A DNA stretch of 64,000 nucleotides. Source: Clostridium formicaceticum (GTDB lineage: Bacteria; Bacillota; Clostridia; Peptostreptococcales; Natronincolaceae). The number at the start of each line of letters is the position of its first letter. Position 1 is the stretch's first letter. The notes under the pieces are model-generated. The model made no database searches and was not told the DNA's origin. It saw only the letters and a list, made by a program, of their open reading frames with translations. The stretch spans positions 4,522,756-4,586,755 of the forward strand of contig NZ_CP017603.1 in the NCBI RefSeq assembly GCF_001854185.1, written 5' to 3'. Both the position numbers and the translations under genes were made by a program. Positions 37,028-45,062 of the stretch are shown here, piece after piece.

Positions 37028-37072
37028 AACAGGCAAATACTCAGTTTCATAGAAACTAAATATCTGCCTGTT
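37028..37072 (-). terminator. Terminator of the phn operon
   Basis: AACAGGCA (37028-37035) pairs with TGCCTGTT (37065-37072), with an inner AGTTTC/GAAACT stem, about 45 nt past the phnE stop; TTTTCATGTTTTC follows. The rest of 36715-37027 contains no gene I can support. Confidence 0.75.
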
Positions 37073-37114
37073 AACAATTTAAATCTATGCTTGAAAATAT
37101 CTTTTTCTTTTAAA

Positions 37115-38695
37115 CTATGAAATCTTTTTGCGTAGGTAATAACTCAGAGTATCTATTGCTATAATCATTATAGCAATACCCAAAATAAGCAGGCCAACCC
37201 TCTCCCAATTTCTCCAAGTGATATTCATCGTTAAAATCGTTCCTATGCCCCCTGCTCCTATGATTCCCAGTATTGTTGATGTTCTGATGTTTGATTCTAA
37301 TCTATATAGAATTAAACTGATAAAGGTAGGCAGGGTCTGTGGTAAAATCCCATGTCTAAAACTACTGAAGCTGGTGCAGCCAGTAACTAATACACTATTT
37401 TTAATATTTTCATGGAGGTTTTCAATTACTTCACTATATAACTTTGTAAGCACCCCTGTTGTATAAATGCTAAGTGCCATACCTCCCGCTAAAGGACCAG
37501 GTCCTACCCCACGAAAAAGTATAATCGCAGTTATGATAGGTGGAAATGTTCTTAAAATATTTGTTATACCTTTGGAGACTAAAGCCATGGCTCTAAAAGG
37601 CGATGTATTATTTGCAGCAAAAAAGGATAAAAACAGAGCACCTATAGCACCTGTTATTGTTGCAAAGATAGCAATAAAAAAACTTTCACGAATTCCTTCA
37701 AGAAGTTTAGGTAAATAGGATAATTCTATTCTCATCATACTGCTGATCATAAAATGGCCTTGTTCCAATCCAACTTTTAATCTCCCATGCTGGATATCTA
37801 TCGTGTTTACTATCCAAAGCAGGATAAATAGTCCTATAAATATTGTCATAACAATCCTTACTTTGCAAAACTTTTTATGGGCTTCAAGAGACGAAAAAAC
37901 GATAAAGGATTTTTTTATAGAACTTCTGACGACGAAACTTAGAGCATCTATTGAAATAACTGTAAAAAATAAGATTAAAATCAGTGTAGCTAAATTATCA
38001 TATCTTAAATGGTTTAAATCCCTCCACATAATCTGACCTATGCCACCTGCTCCAACAAGGCCGAGGACAGTAGCACTTCTTATATTGATCTCCAGCACTA
38101 TAAAAAAAATTGAAACAGAAAGCTCTAAAATAGTAGGTAATACACAATACCTAAGCACCTGAATCTGATTTGCACCTACTGATTTTGTTGCGTTTAGGAG
38201 GTTTTCATTAATGGTCTCTATATTTTCTCTAAAAAGTTTTAAAGCGATTAAAAAGGCTGTCATTGTTAGTGCTAAAATGCCTGAAAATTGTCCTATACTA
38301 AAAACACTTACTAAAAGGGCAGCCCAAATAAGATTTGGAATGGTTCGTAAAAAAGAAAAAAAGATATTGAATAGAATGGACAAATATTTATTTGGGGCAA
38401 TATTCCTAGCAGTTAATAGTGCAAAGGGAATCGCTAATACAACTCCTGTCAAGGAAGAAACAATTGCAATTTCTATTGTTTCCAGAAGCTTAGAAAACAC
38501 TTCCTGTACATAGGAGAAGTTGGGAGATATCATTCTTTCCAATAAATTATACATACCAGGTAGGCCTTGATAAATTCTAATAAAACTAAAATCTATCATA
38601 AAACCTAAAAAAATCAGCTGTACAGCCACAATACCTAAAAAAAGATAGGTTTTTTTATTGTTTTTATTGATATAGCTCTTGTAACTGGTCATCAT
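37115..38695 (-). CDS. phnE: Phosphonate ABC permease, two PhnE domains fused in one chain
   Basis: Membrane component for phosphonate, phosphite or phosphate-ester uptake. The 526-residue chain is twice the normal PhnE length (about 265): the N-terminal copy ends with the EAA-loop signature VLGLVGAGGIGQIMWRDL and the C-terminal copy with ILGIIGAGGIGTILTMNI. Each half has about six helices. A single chain could therefore make the whole membrane channel without dimerisation. The start overlaps phnC by 32 nt; two adjacent ATG codons exist. Confidence 0.92.
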   Translation of the reverse strand: MMTSYKSYINKNNKKTYLFLGIVAVQLIFLGFMIDFSFIRIYQGLPGMYNLLERMISPNFSYVQEVFSKLLETIEIAIVSSLTGVVLAIPFALLTARNIAPNKYLSILFNIFFSFLRTIPNLIWAALLVSVFSIGQFSGILALTMTAFLIALKLFRENIETINENLLNATKSVGANQIQVLRYCVLPTILELSVSIFFIVLEINIRSATVLGLVGAGGIGQIMWRDLNHLRYDNLATLILILFFTVISIDALSFVVRSSIKKSFIVFSSLEAHKKFCKVRIVMTIFIGLFILLWIVNTIDIQHGRLKVGLEQGHFMISSMMRIELSYLPKLLEGIRESFFIAIFATITGAIGALFLSFFAANNTSPFRAMALVSKGITNILRTFPPIITAIILFRGVGPGPLAGGMALSIYTTGVLTKLYSEVIENLHENIKNSVLVTGCTSFSSFRHGILPQTLPTFISLILYRLESNIRTSTILGIIGAGGIGTILTMNITWRNWERVGLLILGIAIMIIAIDTLSYYLRKKIS

Positions 38696-39404
38696 CTATA
38701 TCACCTACTTTTTTATCAAAAAAAATCTTACCATGTTTTAGAGCAATAATTCTTGAGCAGTATTTTTTTGCTAAACTTACGTCATGAAGATTGATCATAA
38801 TGGTTATCTGGCTTTTTTCATTAATTTTTTTAAAATAATCCATAACCGTTTGCGCTGATGATACATCTAGGCTAGATACCGGTTCGTCTGCCAAAATGAT
38901 TTTAGGTTTTTGGCATAGCGTTTTAGCAATAGCAACTCTTTGTTTCTGTCCGCCACTTAATTCATCGGCCCTAGAAAACACCTTTTCCTTCAGCCCAACC
39001 TGTTCCAGTGCATTTACTGCTACTTTATAGTCTTCATCATCAAATAATCCGAAGAAGGATTTTAAGGAAGACTTGTAACCAAGTCTTCCTACCAAAACAT
39101 TTTCTAATACAGATGATCGATCTACAAGATTATAATCTTGAAAGATAAAGCCTATTTTTCTTCTTATATTTCTAAGTTTCTTATCCTTTAATAGACCTAT
39201 ATTTGTACCTTCGACATAGATCCTTCCATTAGATGGCTTCACCAGTAGATTCACTGTTTTCAGTAAGCTTGACTTTCCGCTTCCACTTAAGCCTATGATA
39301 CCAACAAACTCTCCCTTGTCAATATTTAAGCTGATATTATCCACCGCTAAAACTTTTTTATTATATAAAACAGAGACATCCTCCAGCTTAATCATTTTTT
39401 TCAA
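38664..39404 (-). CDS. phnC: Phosphonate ABC transporter ATPase
   Basis: 246-residue ATPase of the PhnC class: Walker A GLSGSGKSS, GFIFQDYNLVDRSSVLENVLVGRLG (class-typical Q-loop region, split here at the family signature), LSGGQKQRVAIAKTL, Walker B IILADEPVSSLD and the H-loop NLHDVSLAKKYC. It is between phnD and phnE with minimal spacing, so the transporter is complete. Confidence 0.95.
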   Translation of the reverse strand: MKKMIKLEDVSVLYNKKVLAVDNISLNIDKGEFVGIIGLSGSGKSSLLKTVNLLVKPSNGRIYVEGTNIGLLKDKKLRNIRRKIGFIFQDYNLVDRSSVLENVLVGRLGYKSSLKSFFGLFDDEDYKVAVNALEQVGLKEKVFSRADELSGGQKQRVAIAKTLCQKPKIILADEPVSSLDVSSAQTVMDYFKKINEKSQITIMINLHDVSLAKKYCSRIIALKHGKIFFDKKVGDIDDDQLQELYQ

Positions 39405-39407
39405 CTC

Positions 39408-40280
39408 CTAATTGCTCTCTTTTAAGTCAACATTCATTGATTTTGCTGTTTCTCTAATAATATCATAATCTTCATCTGTTGCTTCAGAAAAGCCATAGAT
39501 ATTAAATAGTTCTTTTAGTAGCTTAGCACCTTCCTCGGTTTCTGCTATGTTTAATAAAGCACTTTTAATTTTTTCTTGTGTAGCAGCATCCATATCACCT
39601 CTTAAGGTAACACTTATGTTAGGAATATCCTTGGTATATCCTAGTATCTCTGTTTCATTCATAGCATTAGGAAAGTCTTTTTCATATCTCTGTCTTGCAT
39701 CAACAAAAGTAGTAGCAACATCAACATCACCATTTAGAAGGAGTTGTAAAGCTTTATCGTGTCCGCCACTATAAAAGTACGCAATGTCTTTTTCTATATC
39801 AATTCCTTCTCCTATGAGGTGAGCACCTGGGAATAAATAGCCTGATGTAGACGAAGGATCTACAAAGGCCACCTTTTTATTCTTGATATCTTGAAAACTA
39901 TTGATGTTCGCATCCTTTCTCACTAAAAATTGTGAGCGATAACTACTTTCCCCACTGCTATTTAAAGCTGTCAATATAACCTCGGCATTACTTTCACTAT
40001 TGGCCAAAACATAAGCAAATGGAGGCATAAATCCAAAATCTACCTGACCTGAACCCAATCCTTCTACTACGCCAACATAATTTGTAGCTGTAAAAGCTTC
40101 AACCTTTATACCAATCTCCTCTGACAACATTTCAGCTAATGGCTCAACAGATTCAATTAACTTATCCCCATCCCGCATGGGCACAAAACCCATTCTTATC
40201 ATTTCTTCTTTTTCTTCCCTGCATCCACCCAAAATACTCGCTAAAAGGATGATTAAAATAACGATAAATTGTTTTTTCAT
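39408..40280 (-). CDS. phnD: Phosphonate/phosphite-binding lipoprotein
   Basis: 290-residue extracellular solute-binding lipoprotein with lipobox LGGC, then MGFVPMRDGDKLIESVEPLA at the start of the mature domain and VDFGFMPPFAY, VDPSSTSGYLFPGAHL typical of PhnD/PtxB-like proteins. First gene of the operon; transports phosphonate, phosphite or related compounds. No C-P lyase genes are nearby, so use of the ligand must depend on genes elsewhere. Confidence 0.93.
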   Translation of the reverse strand: MKKQFIVILIILLASILGGCREEKEEMIRMGFVPMRDGDKLIESVEPLAEMLSEEIGIKVEAFTATNYVGVVEGLGSGQVDFGFMPPFAYVLANSESNAEVILTALNSSGESSYRSQFLVRKDANINSFQDIKNKKVAFVDPSSTSGYLFPGAHLIGEGIDIEKDIAYFYSGGHDKALQLLLNGDVDVATTFVDARQRYEKDFPNAMNETEILGYTKDIPNISVTLRGDMDAATQEKIKSALLNIAETEEGAKLLKELFNIYGFSEATDEDYDIIRETAKSMNVDLKESN

Positions 40281-40483
40281 TGATCAAAGTCCCCCCCATA
40301 AATTCATGTCTTTAATAAAGATTACACCAATTTCGATATTTTTGCAATACACTTAAGACACAATATTCATTATTGTATCGCAATAAACTTGCTTTTTTAA
40401 AAAATGTATCTATAAACCATGATAAATTAGCTAATCTGCAGTATACCTACAAAAGAAAACATCTGTAAAGTAATATCTAAACC

Positions 40484-40527
40484 ACAAATGAGACAAGTCT
40501 AAGAAAAACAAGACTTGTCTCATTTGT
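40484..40527. repeat. Perfect 17-bp hairpin in the phnD/DUF3841 intergenic region
   Basis: ACAAATGAGACAAGTCT (40484-40500) and its exact complement (40511-40527) with a 10-nt loop. It lies in a 621-nt non-coding gap between divergent genes, 200 nt from phnD. There is no T-run on either side and no ORF it could terminate. It may belong to a small RNA or a mobile relic. Confidence 0.7.
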
Positions 40528-40751
40528 ATATATAATCAAATTAAATGCTATTGTTTTTTTTATAAAGATTTCTTTCTTCTTGTATAGAATAATATAATGA
40601 CACATTTTCTTTTTTAGGCACCATAAGATAACTAGGTTATTGACAAAACACAATGGAAGAATTCAATATATTTTTGCGCATTTTATCTCATCTATCGAAA
40701 AGTATAATTATTAATATTTTTCTAATACTATGGAAATATTTCTCAGTATCA

Positions 40752-40760
40752 TGTTATAAT
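40752..40760 (+). promoter_or_regulatory. Extended -10 promoter for the DUF3841 pair
   Basis: TGTTATAAT (TG at 40752-40753, TATAAT 40755-40760) about 140 nt before the ATG; the -35 is poor. The long A/T-rich leader that follows shows no recognised regulatory RNA. Confidence 0.4.
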
Positions 40761-40901
40761 AAATTATACTTAAATTTTAAATTCGATTATATTTTAAATA
40801 AGATCATTATGATTTTGTAATAAGTCTTTATAGCACAATAATTGCTCATATCTTTTATATTTCCTTTTTAAAGTATTAATTTTCATGTTAGGGGGCTAGA
40901 T

Positions 40902-41492
40902 ATGTTAACTAATTATAGTTCTTCCAATAACAAGGTCAAGTTATGGACAAGACAACATAAACAAGTATTAAAGGAATTAGAGGAAAATGGTATCTATCAT
41001 GCAAAAAAGGAATACATCACTGAAAAGATGGATGATATTTCTGAGTACTATTTAAAGCTATATGATTGGTATGTGAAGGAAGCTGAAAAAATTGTTCCAA
41101 GACCTGATGAGATAATAAAGTATCCAATCTGGCTATCAACCTCATCAGAAACTATGCTTCAACCTACAGAGGATACTATCGTGCTAGAACTGGAGGTCCC
41201 TAGAGAGTATGTTGTTATTACAGATTTTGAGAGATGGGGCTATGTAGTTAATTATTGGTATGTTCCTTTAGATAAGGAGGATGAAAAAAAGCATAACGAA
41301 GAACTAAAAAGGTATGGTATTAGAGATGAATCGGCTCTATACATGAGTCATAAAGGAAACTTCTATCCACTATTAAGAAATAAAATTATAAAAAGCTGGA
41401 ATAGGATTTTTGATAGCAATCTACCTACCAGTGGCATTACACAGGCTACCCTGTGGGAAATCAAAAAGGAATGGATTGTGAATATCCTCTAG
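40902..41492 (+). CDS. DUF3841 family protein, copy 1
   Basis: 196 aa, cytoplasmic. The pattern KLWTRQHKQVLKELEENGIYHAKKEYI followed by LYDWYVKEAEKIVPRP and PIWLS is the DUF3841 family (PF12952) layout: N-terminal strand-helix, a conserved Tyr/Trp segment, and a C-terminal helix (KIIKSWNRIFD...TQATLWEIKKEWIV). Function unknown. AGGGGGC ribosome site. The next gene is a diverged paralog in the same orientation with a 33-nt gap. Confidence 0.8.
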   Translation: MLTNYSSSNNKVKLWTRQHKQVLKELEENGIYHAKKEYITEKMDDISEYYLKLYDWYVKEAEKIVPRPDEIIKYPIWLSTSSETMLQPTEDTIVLELEVPREYVVITDFERWGYVVNYWYVPLDKEDEKKHNEELKRYGIRDESALYMSHKGNFYPLLRNKIIKSWNRIFDSNLPTSGITQATLWEIKKEWIVNIL

Positions 41493-41525
41493 CAATAGTT
41501 CAAGTAAAAATTTTATCTGAGAGGC

Positions 41526-42110
41526 GTGTATATTATGTCAGAGAATATAGAAGTTTGTGATGAAAAAATTACTCTGTGGACTTCTCAAAACAGCATTGTT
41601 ATTGATACGATCAATACAACTGGAGTATACCATGTTAAAAAGGAATTCATTACAAAAAAATATGGTGAAGTCTCTAATGTTTTTTTAGAACCCTATAACT
41701 GGTTTATAAAAAAGGCAGAAAAAATAGTGCCTAAACCTCCAGGGGCTGAGTATCCTATCTGGTTATTCACAGATCTAAAGTATGTAGATCATCATCCTGG
41801 CTGTTATATTCTAGAAATAAAAGTAAGTAAAAAAGAATCTATTCTATTTGATCGTGAAAAGTGGAATCGCATTCTTAATCTTTCTTACATACCTGAAAAT
41901 GAACGGGATAGAAAAAACCATGAGAATCTCTTGGAGAAGCAAGGAATTCATGATGAAACAAATATATATATGACTAACTATTATCCCCATTTGAAAAGTA
42001 AAGTAAAAAAAAGCTGGGATAGATTATTTGAAAATAGAATTGGTTCTTCACCATATAAGCAAGCTGCCCTTTGGGAGATTCGTAAAGAATCTATTGTTAG
42101 TCTTATATAG
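41526..42110 (+). CDS. DUF3841 family protein, copy 2
   Basis: 194 aa, clearly homologous to the preceding protein along its length (TLWTSQNSIVIDTINTTGVYHVKKEFI; PYNWFIKKAEKIVPKPPGAEYPIWLF; KVKKSWDRLFE...QAALWEIRKESIV). The two copies have diverged substantially. The IS605 relic begins 7 nt after the stop codon. Function unknown. Confidence 0.8.
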   Translation: MYIMSENIEVCDEKITLWTSQNSIVIDTINTTGVYHVKKEFITKKYGEVSNVFLEPYNWFIKKAEKIVPKPPGAEYPIWLFTDLKYVDHHPGCYILEIKVSKKESILFDREKWNRILNLSYIPENERDRKNHENLLEKQGIHDETNIYMTNYYPHLKSKVKKSWDRLFENRIGSSPYKQAALWEIRKESIVSLI

Positions 42111-42116
42111 AGCTAA

Positions 42117-42402
42117 GTGAACTACCACCACCTATAGAGGTGGATGGCTTCCTGCTTCCACGACTTCGTAACCTCAGTCTCCACAGGCGTAACTTCGGGC
42201 AGTACCTGCCCTAGATGCCGATAATATCGGTTTCTCCATGCAACCCTATATATCCAGTTATCAAAGAACTATCATATTTATAGTGCAGCACAAAATCAAA
42301 ATCTTGCCAATTCATCTCACCACTTACAAAAGTGGGAGATCAAGCACTACATCCTCGAAGTAGATTCGGCTACAATTCAGTGGGAGTAAAAACTCCCACT
42401 AG
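42117..42402 (-). mobile_element. Decayed IS200/IS605 (TnpB-type) element, orphan ends plus tnpB tail
   Basis: A 286-bp minus-strand relic. Its right end has the typical RE hairpin CCACCT-ATAG-AGGTGG (42128-42143) next to GTAGTTCAC, and the left end has GTGGGAGT-AAAA-ACTCCCAC (42380-42399). Between them are hairpins GGGCAG-TAC-CTGCCC (42197-42211), CCGATA-A-TATCGG (42218-42230) and CCACTT-ACAA-AAGTGG. The RE-proximal 90 bp encode the TnpB C-terminal tail. There is no transposase or intact nuclease gene. TTTAT next to the left end may be the target-adjacent motif. The element could still be moved by a TnpA in trans. Confidence 0.75.
42122..42211 (-). pseudogene. tnpB 3' end (last 29 codons)
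   Basis: The minus-strand reading frame from 42211 gives GQVLPEVTPVETEVTKSW and then KQEAIHLYRWW followed by a stop. The block VTPVE...SWKQEA is the usual end of TnpB proteins; in active elements this same DNA is part of the guide RNA scaffold. In-frame stops occur immediately upstream, so the rest of the gene is lost. Confidence 0.75.
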
Positions 42403-42471
42403 ATAAACAAACTAAGTGACTGCCAAAAAATTAAAGTGCAAACTTTTGGCCATCTACTTATGAATGAAGTT

Positions 42472-44178
42472 TCATTTTATCTTCAAGTTTCTGAAACGGT
42501 TTAATGCACCAGCAATTTCATATCTTCGTGGAAGGGCCATGTTCCCTGGATGACCTCTAAAGGGGGATACCTCGTCTAATCCCTTCGTCATTATATCTTT
42601 ATATACCTTTTCCACCACTTCTGGAAGGGCTGTTTGATCCTTTACAGGTTTTTCCATAATATATTGTAGTATAAAGCAGATGCTATTGGTTTGATTGAAG
42701 TCAACTAGCTGTTCTAGATCTCGAAGGTCAATCTCTGTTTTATTGTAGGTAATGTAATGGATCCCTCTTGGTTTTATTTTGATACCTCTTTTCTCCATGG
42801 GAAATGTAGCCTTTAGCAGAGTTCTAGGGGGACTTTCCTGCAAACAAGAGGTTTCCTCTATCTTTCTAGGGTTTTGAAGTCCCTTTATAATCTCTTTTGC
42901 CTTTAGGGTTACCTCTTTGGGTCTATATTCGTCCATCATAATCACATGGTCGGCGACTTCAAAATAATCTCCTGATCCTCCGATTACCAGTATGGTAGAA
43001 ATCCCTTTTTCTTCATAAAAGCTCCGTACCCTATCAATAAACGGCGTAATGGGTTCCTTTTCTTTTTGAACCAGCTGCTGCATTCTTCCATCTCGGATCA
43101 TAAAGTTGGTAGCGCTGGTATCTTCATCGATCAATAGCAGGTCTGTTCCTATTTCCAATGCCTCCATAATATTTGCTGCTTGTGAAGTACTGCCGCTGGC
43201 ATTTTCCGTGGAAAATCTTACGGTGTCCTGCCCCATAGGAAGATTGTTAATAAAAGGTGAGATGTTGACCTTTTCTACCCTCCTTCCATTTTCTGCCTTT
43301 ATTTTTACAGCATTTTCCCTAGCCACAAGATATTCTCTGCCGTCCCCCTCAATATGATCATAGATACCAAGCTCCAGCGCTTGAAGCAAAGTAGATTTGC
43401 CATGAAAACCCCCTCCTACGATGAGGGTGACGCCCTCAGGAATCCCCATGCCCTTGATATATCCATAATTTGGAAGATGTAACTCTATTTCATATTCCTT
43501 TGGACTTTGAAAAGCTACTGCTCCCCTTGCCATAGGTTTTTGGGATACGCCACTTTCTCGAGGAAGTATACTTCCATTAGCAACAAAAGCCACTAGCTTG
43601 TATCTTTCCATCTCCTGACGTAAAAAGTACTGATCTTCCACCAAGTTTACCTGCCTAAAAAGACCCTCCTTTGAAATGGCTTTAAAAAATAGAGAGGCTT
43701 CTACAATTTTAGGAATAGCTTCAAGGAAAATTTCCTTTGCCTCTCTCCCCAGAATTTTTCTCCCTGCTGCAGGTAAGCCTACCTCAAGTCGTGCTTCAAC
43801 TCGGTTTTGGTCAATCACAATATAGTTTCTCTCTAAAATCTCCTGCCCGCAATGGCCAATGGAAAGAAGTCCACTTTTTCCAGATCCTCCTACATGGTCA
43901 TAAATCCTGTATATATTCTTAGCAACGACTCTACTCAAAAAATCTATCACTGCCCTTCGCTTGTGGGGAGTATCATATAATTCTGTGGGAAACCCTCCTT
44001 TTTCTCCAGGTACAGTTACTCGGATTCTAGATGGGGAAGCAAAAGGGTCCCCCTGTACATAGTCAATGGATAGGGTAAAATCTCGCCATTGATATTGACC
44101 CTGCAAATCCTTATATGCCTTGTACCCTCTCCCATCAAGTTGCGTTAGTATTTTTTCAAGTTCTTGAAATGATTTCAA
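42472..44178 (-). CDS. Predicted ATPase of the ABC class (PF09818 type)
   Basis: Large cytoplasmic P-loop protein of the 'ABC-class predicted ATPase' family. Walker A is GGGFHGKST, Walker B DLLLIDEDTSATNF, and STENASGSTSQAANIMEALE is the signature-like region; IDQNRVEARLEVGLPAAGR is typical of the N-terminal part. The start is placed at TTG (44178-44176) behind AAAGGAGG, 20 codons into the longest ORF, which begins with an ATG without a site. Length 568 aa is normal. Its cellular role is not known. Confidence 0.85.
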   Translation of the reverse strand: MKSFQELEKILTQLDGRGYKAYKDLQGQYQWRDFTLSIDYVQGDPFASPSRIRVTVPGEKGGFPTELYDTPHKRRAVIDFLSRVVAKNIYRIYDHVGGSGKSGLLSIGHCGQEILERNYIVIDQNRVEARLEVGLPAAGRKILGREAKEIFLEAIPKIVEASLFFKAISKEGLFRQVNLVEDQYFLRQEMERYKLVAFVANGSILPRESGVSQKPMARGAVAFQSPKEYEIELHLPNYGYIKGMGIPEGVTLIVGGGFHGKSTLLQALELGIYDHIEGDGREYLVARENAVKIKAENGRRVEKVNISPFINNLPMGQDTVRFSTENASGSTSQAANIMEALEIGTDLLLIDEDTSATNFMIRDGRMQQLVQKEKEPITPFIDRVRSFYEEKGISTILVIGGSGDYFEVADHVIMMDEYRPKEVTLKAKEIIKGLQNPRKIEETSCLQESPPRTLLKATFPMEKRGIKIKPRGIHYITYNKTEIDLRDLEQLVDFNQTNSICFILQYIMEKPVKDQTALPEVVEKVYKDIMTKGLDEVSPFRGHPGNMALPRRYEIAGALNRFRNLKIK

Positions 44179-44426
44179 CAGATTCCCTCCTTTAAATATT
44201 TCTCCTTTTATTGTATCCATTATTACCGAATTTTTCAAAGATCATAAGCAAATAGCTACAGGATTATACTTCTGTAAGTGTGCTTACTACCTTTTTTACT
44301 TTCTCCATGGATCCTTTGAATCATTATAAAAAACAATCGTGTATTTAACTACTAGTGTCAAATTAAATACTCGTTTAATATACTACAGTATAAAAGGATT
44401 AATTTAATAAGAAGGGAGGAAAACAT

Positions 44427-44807
44427 ATGGCTACAACATTATTTAAGCTTGTTATGGATGCTGTTACAGAAACAGAAACTTCTACCAATCCTGAAGTAGA
44501 AAAGTATTTTTACAATTTTGATGATAATGATCTAACTGGCGACACCTTGACAATCCCATCTACCTCATTTTTTGATGATGCTGGTGATGCAGTAACTTCA
44601 AACCTTGTGACTACAGCAGATGACAATGGTTATTATTTATTATTTGTCAATGGTGCATTACAACAATCTAGTCTATTTACAGTTGCTGCAACTGGTTCTT
44701 CTGTTGCTATCACACAAGCATCTACTATTCCAGTTAGTGCACCTATCACCTTAGTTGTAAACAACTTTGCACCAACTTCTACTTCTACAACTACAGTAAC
44801 AACCTAG
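44427..44807 (+). CDS. DUF4183 protein with Thr-rich tail (126 aa)
   Basis: Small protein consisting of one DUF4183 domain (YFYNFDDNDLTGDTLTIPST, DDNGYYLLFVNGALQQSSLFTV) and a tail TSTSTTTVTT. DUF4183 proteins occur in spore-forming Firmicutes and are linked to spore-surface structures. No signal peptide is visible. The Ser/Thr-rich tail would be a suitable site for O-glycosylation by the enzymes encoded next door. Ribosome site AAGGGAGG. Strong terminator follows. Confidence 0.8.
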   Translation: MATTLFKLVMDAVTETETSTNPEVEKYFYNFDDNDLTGDTLTIPSTSFFDDAGDAVTSNLVTTADDNGYYLLFVNGALQQSSLFTVAATGSSVAITQASTIPVSAPITLVVNNFAPTSTSTTTVTT

Positions 44808-44817
44808 TTGTCCAATG

Positions 44818-44852
44818 AAAGGATGTGCAAAGCTACAGCACATCCTTTTTTT
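44818..44852 (+). terminator. Terminator of the small DUF4183 gene
   Basis: AAAGGATGTGC (44818-44828) pairs with GCACATCCTTT (44838-44848), followed by T-run. Confidence 0.9.
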
Positions 44853-44909
44853 ATAATATAAAATCAACGCTGGGTTTTAACATAGCTTATATCTGTGAAT
44901 AAATTTCGA

Positions 44910-45062
44910 TAACTATATAAGTTGTAGTAAATATGTTACATCCGCTACGCCACGGGAACAGTTCCTCAGGCACATAAAAACCATACGTGCCAGATGAACC
45001 GTCCCCATGACTCCGCTATCTCACACTAAGTTGTAAAAGTTTTATTGCAACTTATATAGTTA
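44910..45062. repeat. MITE-like element with 15-bp terminal inverted repeats
   Basis: TAACTATATAAGTTG at 44910-44924 recurs inverted at 45048-45062. The 153-bp interior contains a second hairpin (GTTCCTCAGGCAC 44961-44973 / GTGCCAGATGAAC 44987-44999, two mismatches; outer arms GGGAACA/CGTCCCC) of a type common in Clostridia. The element provides the last 12 or so codons and the stop of the glycosyltransferase-TPR gene, indicating insertion at its 3' end. No ORF inside. Confidence 0.6.

Noticed and set aside
36984..37035. Short plus-strand open stretch encoding MMNSIQENMKTG... before the phn terminator
   Set aside because: No ribosome site; it runs into the phn terminator hairpin and is probably chance.
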